Assembly: GCA_021300055.1 (NCBI GenBank)
Contig: JAJTHU010000137.1
Coordinates: forward strand, 1-11,024
Direction of reading: 5' to 3'
Source of the DNA: Nitrosomonadaceae bacterium
Lineage (GTDB): Bacteria > Pseudomonadota > Gammaproteobacteria > Burkholderiales > Usitatibacteraceae
DNA length: 11,024 nucleotides
Each line of letters starts with the position of its first letter. Position 1 is the stretch's first letter. A program made the translations under genes and the position numbers. Under the pieces are notes generated by a model. It made no database searches, was not told the DNA's origin, and saw only the letters and a list, made by a program, of their open reading frames with translations. This document shows, piece by piece, positions 1-6,187 of this stretch.

Positions 1-128
1 CCGCCGTGTGGATGAGGCACTTCGATATTGAGCAGGACGTCGGGGTGCGCCTCGAAGAACTCAGGGTGGCGGCGCAGAAATTCTGCGACGTCTTCGATGC
101 TTAGGCTGGATGCGGCGTCGTTGGGCAT
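1..128 (-). CDS. DUF484 family protein, N-terminal fragment
   Basis: The reading frame starts at the ATG complementary to 126-128 and runs off the left edge, so only 42 codons are visible. The translation begins MPNDAASSLSIEDVAEFLRR and goes on with a stretch containing HPEFFEAHPDVL and then VPHPHG. A leading 'VaeFLrrhPeFf' helix followed by a 'PHPhG' motif is typical of the N-terminus of DUF484 proteins, which carry a GAF-like domain of unknown role. In many proteobacteria this gene lies between dapF and the recombinase gene xerC, and here it follows dapF with only two bases between the dapF stop and this ATG. That spacing implies co-transcription and probably translational coupling. Function is not established. 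The family call rests on the N-terminal motif and the context. Confidence 0.85.
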   Translation of the reverse strand, partial: MPNDAASSLSIEDVAEFLRRHPEFFEAHPDVLLNIEVPHPHG

Positions 129-130
129 AG

Positions 131-991
131 TCAGTCTGGAACGTCTGGAAGGTCGATTTCACCCCGAAAGACCAAGGTGGCCGCGCCTGACATAAAAACG
201 GGCGCGTGCATGTCATTCGAACCATCCCATGTTACAGAAAGTTCGCCCCCATGCGTGCTCACGCGCACCGCTGCATCGAGTAAGCCCCAGCGTATGCCCG
301 TCACGACCGCCGCACACGCACCGGTGCCGCAGGCAAGCGTTTCGCCCGCGCCGCGTTCCCAGACGCGTAGCTTGATGTGATTGCGCGACACCACCTGCAT
401 GAAGCCCGCGTTCACACGCTTCGGAAAGTGTGCGTGATGTTCGATGAGCGGGCCGAGGGTGGTTACGGGTGCCACCTCGACGTCATTGACCACCTGCACT
501 GCATGCGGGTTGCCCATCGAAACCACGCCCACGTGAAGCTGCACACCGTCGACGTCGAGTGGGTAGGTCGTTGCTTCGCTGCTCGCAACGAAGGGCACCT
601 CGGCAGGTGCAAAGCGTGGCGCCCCCATGTCAACGATCACTTGCCCGTCTGCCAGAATGCGCGGACGAATCAGACCGTTCATGGTTTCGACCACCAGCTC
701 TGATTTGTTGGTCAGACCTTCGGCGCGGACGAATACAGGGAAACACCGCGAGCCATTGCCGCAGTGCTCGACCTCCTCGCCGCTGGCATTAAAGATGCGA
801 TAGCGAAAATCCGCGTCAGAAGATCGGGCCGCTTCGGCAAGCAGCACTTGATCGCAGCCAACACCGAAATGTCGGTCAGCGATCGCGCGAATTTGTGTTG
901 CGGAAAGGTGGCTAGCAGCCGGCTGTGCGATTGCGTTGAGCATGACAAAGTCATTGCCCTGGCCGTGCATTTTGGTGAAGCGCAAGCGCAT
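131..991 (-). CDS. dapF: Diaminopimelate epimerase
   Basis: A 286-residue protein that interconverts LL- and meso-diaminopimelate in the cytoplasm, the late step giving meso-DAP for peptidoglycan and lysine. Both halves of the two-fold pseudo-symmetric fold show their catalytic cysteine: Cys77 in EHCGNGSRC and Cys221 in ACGTGAC. These two residues act as the acid/base thiol pair of this cofactor-independent racemase family. The N-terminus FTKMHGQGNDFV (residues 5-16) and SMGNPHAV (about 158-165) are also family hallmarks. The length is close to that of other bacterial DapF proteins. The ATG at 989-991 fits the usual family start, a few residues before FTKMHG, although no strong Shine-Dalgarno sequence precedes it. 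It lies 17 bp after the 95-residue gene and 2 bp before the DUF484 gene, as one unit. No irregularity seen. Confidence 0.97.
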   Translation of the reverse strand: MRLRFTKMHGQGNDFVMLNAIAQPAASHLSATQIRAIADRHFGVGCDQVLLAEAARSSDADFRYRIFNASGEEVEHCGNGSRCFPVFVRAEGLTNKSELVVETMNGLIRPRILADGQVIVDMGAPRFAPAEVPFVASSEATTYPLDVDGVQLHVGVVSMGNPHAVQVVNDVEVAPVTTLGPLIEHHAHFPKRVNAGFMQVVSRNHIKLRVWERGAGETLACGTGACAAVVTGIRWGLLDAAVRVSTHGGELSVTWDGSNDMHAPVFMSGAATLVFRGEIDLPDVPD

Positions 992-1008
992 GGCCGTATG
1001 GCTCGCGC

Positions 1009-1296
1009 TTAAGCGTTCGCGGAGGGGAAAAAGCTGAAGCCCGAGTCGACCAGATTAGGTTCTGGCTGAATTTCGTTCGCCTCCTCGATCGAAATTTCTG
1101 GAGGCTTATCGGCGGGGTTCTTGACCATTGCGCGGAAACTGGCGTCCGCAGCAATGCGCGACACGGCGATGGAAGAGGCTTCATCTGCGGTGCCAGCATC
1201 GACGTACACGTTTTTGAAGAAACCCATCCACGACTGGGCGCCTTCGCGCTCAATCAGGAAGTTCTCGCCGTGCACAAGGACATGGAAGAGTGCCAT
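1009..1296 (-). CDS. Conserved-looking hypothetical protein, 95 aa
   Basis: A 95-residue frame between the second acyltransferase and dapF. I do not recognise a named domain. It begins MALFHVLVHGENFLIE, which looks like the first beta strands of a small alpha/beta protein. It continues with GFFKNVYVDAGTADEASSIA, and the middle (about residues 29-60) suggests a short strand followed by a helix. The C-terminal third is acidic and proline-containing and ends FSFFPSANA. There is no signal peptide or membrane segment. It is probably real because it fills the space between conserved neighbours on the same strand, ends 17 bp before the dapF ATG, and has a plausible soluble composition. The ATG (1294-1296) has no strong ribosome-binding site. 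The roughly 100 bp before it are unusually AT-rich near the start, so it could have its own promoter. Confidence 0.75.
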   Translation of the reverse strand: MALFHVLVHGENFLIEREGAQSWMGFFKNVYVDAGTADEASSIAVSRIAADASFRAMVKNPADKPPEISIEEANEIQPEPNLVDSGFSFFPSANA

Positions 1297-1400
1297 ATGC
1301 CGATTCTAAATTAATTTTTACGGCTGTGTAACCTGCCGGATAACCTAAAGACGGCAGCTTTTTCGGGCCGCGGGGCGCGATGAAACCGACCGTTGCACGC

Positions 1401-2261
1401 CTAGCCATAGAACGACGCTTCGCCCTCTGGGCGTGTCTTGAATCGCTTGTGCACCCAAAAATACTGGTCCGGCATTTCGCGGATGCGGGCTTCGATAAAC
1501 GCATTCATGCGGTTGGCATCGGCGAGGGGGTCATCACTTGGAAAGTTATCCCAGGCGGGGTAGTAACGGAGTTCATAGCCCGTTTCTGTCTGACGGGTAA
1601 TCGCCGGCACCACTTTCGCGCCGGTAATTTCACAGAGCCGCGACAGCGCCGTTACGGTCGCGGTCTGTACACCGAAGAAGTCGGCAAACACGGCATCGCG
1701 TGCGCCGAAGTCCATGTCCGGCAGGTAGTAGAAGAGTTTGTTTTGTTTCAGTGCTTTCAGCACTGGACGCAAGCCCTGCTGACGCGTCACCAACTCCGCG
1801 TTGTTCCAACGCTGGCGCGCCCGTCGCAGCGCGCGGTCGAACACTTTGCTTTTTTGCGTGGAGTACATCGAGAACACTTGCGGGTAGTCGTAGGACGTGC
1901 GCGCGCCGCCAAAGTCGAGGCCAACAAAATGCGGGGCGAGCATGATCACGGGGGCCTTGCCCACCCACTCATCCATGTAGTGACGGTCAACGACCTTTAC
2001 GCGCTTCATCGCCTCGTCGACCGGCGCGTACCAGAGATGTCCCATTTCGAACGTCGCGCGTGCGAGGTTGCGAAATACATTGCGTCCCAGCGCAACGCGC
2101 TCGGCCTCACTTTTCTCCGGCATGCACTTAGCGAGGTTGATCAGCGTCACCTTTCGACGCCCCCAGCGGAACAAGAGCGAGCCGAGTCCGCGTCCCAAGG
2201 ACGCAACGACGGGCTGCGGCAGCCAGCGCAATAACCAAAGCAAGACCAGAGCGATTCGCAT
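1401..2261 (-). CDS. Lipid A biosynthesis lauroyl/myristoyl-type acyltransferase (LpxL/LpxM family), second of a tandem pair
   Basis: A 286-residue inner-membrane enzyme of the family that adds secondary acyl chains to lipid A from acyl-ACP at the cytoplasmic face. Residues 1-30 contain a hydrophobic, Trp-rich anchor (ALVLLWLLRWLP). The catalytic H-x4-D motif is HFVGLD, with His111 and Asp116. Other family features are DMDFGA (about 183-188) and the C-terminal PDQYFWVHKRFKTRP (264-278). I chose the ATG at 2259-2261 because it gives the normal N-terminal anchor. The longer frame adds 23 residues of unrelated sequence that overlap the upstream gene. The start is 8 bp after the stop of the first acyltransferase, so the two are surely co-transcribed. 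Which acyl chain or position it uses cannot be read from the sequence. Confidence 0.93.
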   Translation of the reverse strand: MRIALVLLWLLRWLPQPVVASLGRGLGSLLFRWGRRKVTLINLAKCMPEKSEAERVALGRNVFRNLARATFEMGHLWYAPVDEAMKRVKVVDRHYMDEWVGKAPVIMLAPHFVGLDFGGARTSYDYPQVFSMYSTQKSKVFDRALRRARQRWNNAELVTRQQGLRPVLKALKQNKLFYYLPDMDFGARDAVFADFFGVQTATVTALSRLCEITGAKVVPAITRQTETGYELRYYPAWDNFPSDDPLADANRMNAFIEARIREMPDQYFWVHKRFKTRPEGEASFYG

Positions 2262-2269
2262 GACTGAGA

Positions 2270-3148
2270 TTATGGCGTCGTCGGCGGCGGTGGTGCGCCC
2301 GCGGGCTGCTTGTAACGGTTGTATCCCCACAGATACTGTGCGGGCGCGAGGGACACTAGTCGTTCGACCATCTGGTTGGTCTGCGTGGCAGCGACCAAAC
2401 GATCCTCTGCATATGGCTCGTGCATCGGCATGAAGTGCATCTGATAACCGCGCCCAGAGGGTAACCGCTCCGCGAAGAAATAGACGACCAGCGCATCACT
2501 GGCGCGTGCCAATCTTGGCAACAGGGTCATTGTGTATGCTGGACGCCCAAAGAAAGGCGCCCATACACCCTCGCCGCCGCGCTCCGCCGCGGGGACTTGA
2601 TCCGGCAAGATCATGATGTGCCCGCCCTGCTTCAGCGTCTTGAGCAACGTGCGCACGCCAGACGCATCGGCTGGCGCGGTCGTCGCGCCGCCGCGCGCGC
2701 GGCCTGCCTGCATGATGGGTTCGAGCGAGCGTAACTTCGGGGGCCGGTACAGCGCCGTAATGGGTATGCGCGAGGCGACGTAACGTCCGGCGATGTCGAA
2801 ACACCCAAGGTGTGGCGTCACAAAAATGATCGAGCGGCCGCTCGCGACTGCCGCCTCCACCTCGGCCCAATCAGGGCAGGGCGCAAATAGATGTTCAAGC
2901 CGATCAATGTCGGCTGTCCACGCGACGGCAAGCTCGGTCATACCTTTGCCTTGCTCGATGAAGGCTGCGCGTACCAAGGTCTCGCGATCAGCGACCGCCG
3001 ACGTTAGGTATTGCGCGAGGTTTGCCGTGGTCGTGGCGCGGTGGCGGGGCGACAACTTCGCAGCCAGAAGACCGAGCCACGCGCCAAGGCAGTGATTGAT
3101 GCGCAGCGGCAAGCGCCCAACAAGCTGGAAAAGGATCTTTACCAGCAT
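2270..3148 (-). CDS. LpxL/LpxM-like lysophospholipid acyltransferase, first of a tandem pair
   Basis: A 292-residue paralogue of the next gene. After an N-terminal hydrophobic segment (MLVKILFQLVGRLPLRI and residues 20-31) comes the acyltransferase core. The motif HLGCFD supplies His113 and Asp118 (H-x4-D). ALYRPPK (132-138) and ILPDQVP (180-186) are typical of the second and third family blocks. The C-terminus QYLWGYNRYK (271-280) matches the usual 'W.h.R.K' ending, followed by a proline-rich tail. Tandem pairs of these genes next to metK occur in several betaproteobacteria, and the two copies probably add different secondary acyl chains. The ATG at 3146-3148 is preferred because it begins right at the membrane anchor; an upstream TTG at 3256 would add 36 atypical residues and overlap the metK start. 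It is the first gene of the leftward unit. Exact substrate is unknown. Confidence 0.92.
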   Translation of the reverse strand: MLVKILFQLVGRLPLRINHCLGAWLGLLAAKLSPRHRATTTANLAQYLTSAVADRETLVRAAFIEQGKGMTELAVAWTADIDRLEHLFAPCPDWAEVEAAVASGRSIIFVTPHLGCFDIAGRYVASRIPITALYRPPKLRSLEPIMQAGRARGGATTAPADASGVRTLLKTLKQGGHIMILPDQVPAAERGGEGVWAPFFGRPAYTMTLLPRLARASDALVVYFFAERLPSGRGYQMHFMPMHEPYAEDRLVAATQTNQMVERLVSLAPAQYLWGYNRYKQPAGAPPPPTTP

Positions 3149-3184
3149 GAGGGGAAGGCCGTCACACGGGCGCGAGCGCGTTGC

Positions 3185-3213
3185 TTGGTCAGGGCAGGTT
3201 GCTTTGCTAAAAT
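3185..3213 (+). promoter_or_regulatory. Candidate metK promoter
   Basis: TTGGTC at 3185-3190, a 17-bp spacer, then TAAAAT at 3208-3213. The -10 matches TATAAT at 5 of 6 positions and the -35 matches TTGACA at 3 of 6. Transcription would start near 3220, about 36 bp before metK, which leaves no room for a long leader riboswitch. The region also has to carry the divergent acyltransferase promoter. Confidence 0.45.
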
Positions 3214-3242
3214 GCAGGGTTTGTTTGACTTGACCAAAGACT

Positions 3243-3248
3243 GAGGGG
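3243..3248 (+). promoter_or_regulatory. metK ribosome-binding site
   Basis: GAGGGG lies 7 bases before the ATG at 3256, a good Shine-Dalgarno fit that fixes the metK start. Confidence 0.7.
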
Positions 3249-3255
3249 ATACCCA

Positions 3256-4422
3256 ATGAGTAGTAGTTATTTGTTTACGTCCGAATCCGTTTCCGAAGGG
3301 CACCCGGACAAAGTAGCCGACCAGATTTCCGACGCAATTCTCGACGCGATTCTAGAGCAAGACCCCACCTCACGCGTTGCCGCAGAGACGCTGGTGACGA
3401 CCGGGCTGTGTGTCTTGGCTGGTGAAATCACCACGCGCGCCATCGTCAACTACGCCAAAGTTGCACGCGACACGATTCGCGGTATTGGCTATGACCGCCC
3501 TGAGTTGGCGTTCGATGCGACTGGCTGCTCTGTGCACGTTTGCTACGGCACGCAAAGCCCAGATATCGCACAAGGTGTCGACCGCGCGCACGACGACAAT
3601 CTCGATCAAGGCGCGGGTGACCAAGGATTGATGTTTGGTTACGCCTGCGACGAAACGCCGGTGCTGATGCCAGCGCCAATCTACTATTCGCATCGCCTCG
3701 TGCAGCGTCAATCCGAATTGCGCCGTGACGGTCGTTTGCCGTGGTTGCGTCCAGACGCGAAATCGCAAGTCACGATGCGTTACGAGAACGGCAGGCCGCA
3801 TTCTGTCGACACGATCGTGCTTTCGACACAACACTCACCCGAGGTCGACAACAAAACCATCGAAGAGGCTGTGATCGAGCTCATCATTAAGCCGGTGATG
3901 CCGAAAGAGTGGATGCAGAACCCACGTTTCTTGGTGAATCCCACCGGCCGCTTTGTTATCGGTGGTCCGCACGGCGACTCTGGCTTGACCGGCCGGAAGA
4001 TCATCGTCGATACGTACGGTGGTGCTTGCCCGCATGGTGGCGGTGCGTTCTCAGGTAAGGATCCAAGCAAGGTTGACCGCTCGGCTGCATACGCGGCGCG
4101 TTACGTTGCGAAGAACGTCGTGGCGGCTGGGTTGGCGCGTCAGTGCCAAGTGCAAGTCGCGTACGCGATCGGTGTGGCAAAGCCAATGAACATCACGATT
4201 TACACCGAAGGCACGGGTGTCATTCCAGATGAACAGATCGAGAAGCTGGTCGAAGCGCATTTCGATTTGCGTCCGAAAGGCATCGTCAAGATGTTGGACT
4301 TGTTGCGCCCAATCTACAAAAAGACCGCTGCTTACGGGCACTTTGGACGTGAAGAACCAGAGTTCACGTGGGAGCGGACCGACAAGGCTGCTGCACTGCG
4401 TGCCGCCGCCGGTTTGAAATAG
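3256..4422 (+). CDS. metK: S-adenosylmethionine synthetase
   Basis: A 388-residue cytoplasmic enzyme, normally a homotetramer, that joins methionine and ATP to make S-adenosylmethionine with release of phosphate and pyrophosphate. Signature elements are GHPDK at 15-19 (ATP and metal site), GAGDQGLMFGYA at 119-130, and the glycine-rich GGGAFSGKD at 261-269 followed by PSKVDRSAAYAARY. All are intact and the length is normal for bacterial MetK. The start is supported by the Shine-Dalgarno sequence 7 bp upstream and by the usual N-terminus (SSYLFTSESVSEGHPDK). It is the first of three methyl-cycle genes on this strand (metK, ahcY, metF). It diverges from the lipid A acyltransferases. The TAG stop lies inside a 12-bp tandem duplication, so a second in-frame TAG follows four codons later. 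Confidence 0.98.
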   Translation: MSSSYLFTSESVSEGHPDKVADQISDAILDAILEQDPTSRVAAETLVTTGLCVLAGEITTRAIVNYAKVARDTIRGIGYDRPELAFDATGCSVHVCYGTQSPDIAQGVDRAHDDNLDQGAGDQGLMFGYACDETPVLMPAPIYYSHRLVQRQSELRRDGRLPWLRPDAKSQVTMRYENGRPHSVDTIVLSTQHSPEVDNKTIEEAVIELIIKPVMPKEWMQNPRFLVNPTGRFVIGGPHGDSGLTGRKIIVDTYGGACPHGGGAFSGKDPSKVDRSAAYAARYVAKNVVAAGLARQCQVQVAYAIGVAKPMNITIYTEGTGVIPDEQIEKLVEAHFDLRPKGIVKMLDLLRPIYKKTAAYGHFGREEPEFTWERTDKAAALRAAAGLK

Positions 4423-4442
4423 GCCAACAAATAGGCCAACAA
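4419..4442 (+). repeat. Perfect 12-bp tandem duplication over the metK stop codon
   Basis: ATAGGCCAACAA occurs twice back to back (4419-4430 and 4431-4442). The first copy contains the metK TAG and the second provides another in-frame TAG. The core TAGGCCAA recurs inverted as TTGGCCTA at 4498-4505, next to the ahcY -10 element. The duplication may simply be a replication-slippage scar. Confidence 0.9.
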
Positions 4443-4480
4443 TTCGGGGCTTTTGCTGGGCTTGTCGTTGCCGCCTCCAC

Positions 4481-4509
4481 TGGACTTTTGGGCTGGTTTG
4501 GCCTAGAAT
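4481..4509 (+). promoter_or_regulatory. Predicted ahcY promoter
   Basis: TGGACT at 4481-4486 (4 of 6 against TTGACA), a 17-bp spacer, and TAGAAT at 4504-4509 (5 of 6 against TATAAT). The start site would fall near 4515-4517, exactly where the SAH riboswitch P1 stem begins. This agreement with an independent RNA signal supports the call more than the box scores do. Confidence 0.6.
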
Positions 4510-4516
4510 TCAAAGT

Positions 4517-4605
4517 CTCCGAGGAGCGCTGCGATCAGACCCAACGGCGGCAGTAACAACACTGCCCACCCGCTGACCAGGCTCGGAAACGTACAACCGC
4601 GCTCG
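4517..4605 (+). promoter_or_regulatory. S-adenosylhomocysteine (SAH) riboswitch upstream of ahcY
   Basis: The highly conserved segments of the SAH riboswitch class are present in order. GAGGAGCGCTGC is at 4521-4532, CCAGGCTCGG at 4577-4586, and CAACCGCGCTC at 4594-4604. Stem P1 is CCGAG (4519-4523) with CTCGG (4582-4586). The pseudoknot pairs GAGCGC (4524-4529) with GCGCTC (4599-4604), with perfect complementarity. The variable arm between them folds as TCAG/CTGA (4535-4538 with 4573-4576), CGG/CCG (4545-4547 with 4570-4572) and a 6-bp hairpin GGCAGT/ACTGCC (4549-4554 with 4561-4566) closed by a 6-base loop. This class is known mostly from beta- and gammaproteobacteria, upstream of SAH-recycling genes, and activates them when SAH is high. 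Its position directly before ahcY fits. The 3' pseudoknot strand is shared with the downstream terminator, giving an obvious switching mechanism. Confidence 0.95.
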
Positions 4606-4636
4606 CATCGTTAACCCGATGCGGGCGTTTTTTTTT
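4599..4636 (+). terminator. Intrinsic terminator forming the expression platform of the SAH riboswitch
   Basis: The core stem is 10 bp, GCTCGCATCG (4601-4610) with CGATGCGGGC (4617-4626), including one U-G pair. The loop is TTAACC, and C4600-G4627 extends the stem. A run of nine T follows (4628-4636). The 5' arm reuses 4601-4604 of the riboswitch pseudoknot, so ligand-stabilised pseudoknot and terminator cannot coexist. The predicted result is termination without SAH and read-through with SAH. Confidence 0.92.
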
Positions 4637-4643
4637 CGCCCGC
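4621..4643 (+). repeat. Inverted repeat around the U-run of the terminator
   Basis: GCGGGCG (4621-4627) and CGCCCGC (4637-4643) are perfect 7-bp inverted arms flanking the nine T residues. The left arm is the 3' part of the terminator stem, so in read-through RNA this hairpin would compete with the terminator. It leaves the ahcY ribosome-binding site (4663-4666) free. Confidence 0.75.
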
Positions 4644-4662
4644 GATTTCAGACAGGATGATT

Positions 4663-4666
4663 GGAG
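4663..4666 (+). promoter_or_regulatory. ahcY ribosome-binding site
   Basis: GGAG ends 6 bases before the ATG at 4673. It favours that ATG over the in-frame TTG at 4661, which would place the Shine-Dalgarno sequence inside the coding region. Confidence 0.75.
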
Positions 4667-4672
4667 AAACGC

Positions 4673-6100
4673 ATGAACGCCATTCTTAAGCCGCAAAACC
4701 TAATCAACAACGATTACGTCGTTGCCGACCTCAAGCTTGCCGATTGGGGCAACAAGGAAATCAAGATCGCCGAAACCGAAATGCCAGGCTTGATGGCGAT
4801 CCGCCAAGAGTTTGAGGCGATCAAACCACTACGTGGTGCGCGCATCACGGGCTCGCTGCACATGACGATTCAAACGGCTGTGCTCATCCAGACGCTCGAG
4901 GCGCTAGGTGCACAAGTTCGTTGGGCGTCGTGCAACATCTTCTCGACCCAAGACCACGCTGCAGCAGCGGTTGCCGCCAATGGCACGCCGGTGTTCGCGG
5001 TCAAGGGTGAAACGCTTGAAGAGTACTGGGACTACACCCACCGCATTTTTGAGTGGGCCGATGGTGGCTACTCGAACATGATTCTCGACGACGGTGGCGA
5101 CGCAACGTTGCTGTTGCACCTCGGTACGCGCGCAGAAACGGATAAGTCTGTATTGGCCTCGCCGGGCTCTGAAGAAGAGCGCATCTTGTTTGCGTCGATC
5201 AAGGCGAAGCTCGAAACGTCGCCAAATTGGTATTCAACGCGCCTCGCGCACATCAAGGGCGTGACCGAAGAAACCACCACCGGTGTGCATCGTCTGTACG
5301 AAATGCACAAGCGTGGTGAATTGAAGTTCCCGGCGATTAACGTCAACGATTCGGTGACCAAGTCGAAGTTCGACAATCTCTACGGCTGTCGTGAATCGCT
5401 GGTCGATGGTATCAAGCGTGCGACTGACGTCATGGTCGCCGGCAAGATCGCTGTCGTCGCCGGTTATGGTGATGTGGGCAAGGGTTCTGCACAAGCGCTG
5501 CGTGCATTGTCGGCGCAAGTGTGGGTGACCGAAATTGACCCGATCTGCGCGCTGCAAGCCGCGATGGAAGGCTACCGCGTCGTGACCATGGACTACGCCG
5601 CGGACAAGGCAGACATCTTTGTTACCGCGACGGGCAACTTCCACGTCATTACGCACGAACACATGGCGAAGATGAAGAATCAAGCCATCGTCTGCAACAT
5701 CGGTCACTTCGACAACGAAATCGATGTCGCGTCGCTCGAGAAGACCTGCAAGTGGGAAGAGATCAAGCCGCAAGTCGACCACGTCATCTTCCCTGATGGC
5801 AAGCGCATCATCTTGTTGGCCAAGGGCCGCCTCGTTAACCTCGGTTGTGGCACGGGTCACCCAAGCTATGTGATGAGCTCTTCTTTTGCGAACCAGACCA
5901 TCGCTCAGATCGAGTTGTTCACCAACACCGCCAAGTACCCTGTGGGCGTTTACACGTTGCCGAAGCACCTCGACGAAAAAGTCGCGCGCTTGCAACTCAA
6001 GACGCTCAATGCGCAGCTGACGGAGCTCTCGGATCAGCAAGCGACGTATATTGGCGTGGCCAAAGAAGGTCCGTACAAGCCTAGCCACTATCGCTACTAG
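4673..6100 (+). CDS. ahcY: Adenosylhomocysteinase (S-adenosylhomocysteine hydrolase)
   Basis: A 475-residue cytoplasmic NAD-dependent enzyme that reversibly splits S-adenosylhomocysteine into adenosine and homocysteine, relieving inhibition of methyltransferases. Signature 1 is SCNIFSTQDHAAAA at 86-99. The Rossmann NAD-binding loop is AGYGDVGKGSA at 263-273. NVNDSVTKSKFDN (223-235) and HPSYVMSSSF (396-405) line the active site. The C-terminus KPSHYRY is the conserved tail that reaches into the neighbouring subunit. The roughly 40-residue insertion around 150-190 marks the long form common in many bacteria. The ATG was chosen by the GGAG 6 bp upstream. Expression is probably controlled by the SAH riboswitch and terminator in its leader of about 157 nt. 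It sits between metK and metF, which complete the methyl cycle. Confidence 0.98.
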   Translation: MNAILKPQNLINNDYVVADLKLADWGNKEIKIAETEMPGLMAIRQEFEAIKPLRGARITGSLHMTIQTAVLIQTLEALGAQVRWASCNIFSTQDHAAAAVAANGTPVFAVKGETLEEYWDYTHRIFEWADGGYSNMILDDGGDATLLLHLGTRAETDKSVLASPGSEEERILFASIKAKLETSPNWYSTRLAHIKGVTEETTTGVHRLYEMHKRGELKFPAINVNDSVTKSKFDNLYGCRESLVDGIKRATDVMVAGKIAVVAGYGDVGKGSAQALRALSAQVWVTEIDPICALQAAMEGYRVVTMDYAADKADIFVTATGNFHVITHEHMAKMKNQAIVCNIGHFDNEIDVASLEKTCKWEEIKPQVDHVIFPDGKRIILLAKGRLVNLGCGTGHPSYVMSSSFANQTIAQIELFTNTAKYPVGVYTLPKHLDEKVARLQLKTLNAQLTELSDQQATYIGVAKEGPYKPSHYRY

Positions 6101-6140
6101 TGAGCGACGGTCCGCGATTTGCGGATAAGTCGTGATGAGG

Positions 6141-6174
6141 CGGTCGGCATGCAGTATTGCGCGCCGACCGTTTT
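6141..6174 (+). terminator. Probable intrinsic terminator between ahcY and metF
   Basis: CGGTCGGC (6141-6148) pairs perfectly with GCCGACCG (6163-6170). The 14-base interior can add a T-G pair and GCA/TGC, leaving a four-base loop. TTTTCTTCT follows directly. It ends the ahcY transcript or attenuates read-through into metF. A small hairpin TCCGC/GCGGA (6111-6125) lies just before it. Confidence 0.75.
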
Positions 6175-6187
6175 CTTCTGCCGTTCA

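Noticed and set aside
1380..2234. A 284-codon plus-strand open frame opposite the second acyltransferase
   Set aside because: It lies wholly antisense to a gene with intact catalytic motifs, has no recognisable domain, and is best explained by codon bias of the real gene.
2262..2330. N-terminal extension of the second acyltransferase
   Set aside because: The extra 23 residues overlap the end of the upstream gene and precede the usual membrane-anchor start at 2261.
3149..3255. A SAM riboswitch in front of metK
   Set aside because: The predicted transcript leader is only about 36 bases and I see no conserved SAM-riboswitch core.
3149..3256. N-terminal extension of the first acyltransferase from a TTG at 3256
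   Set aside because: The 36 extra residues are atypical and would cover the whole divergent promoter region and the metK start.
4661..4672. TTG start giving ahcY four more residues
   Set aside because: It would put the GGAG ribosome-binding site inside the coding sequence; the ATG at 4673 has ideal spacing.
5234..6088. A 284-codon minus-strand open frame opposite ahcY
   Set aside because: It is antisense to a highly conserved enzyme, has low-complexity Arg/Val/Asp-rich composition and no family features.
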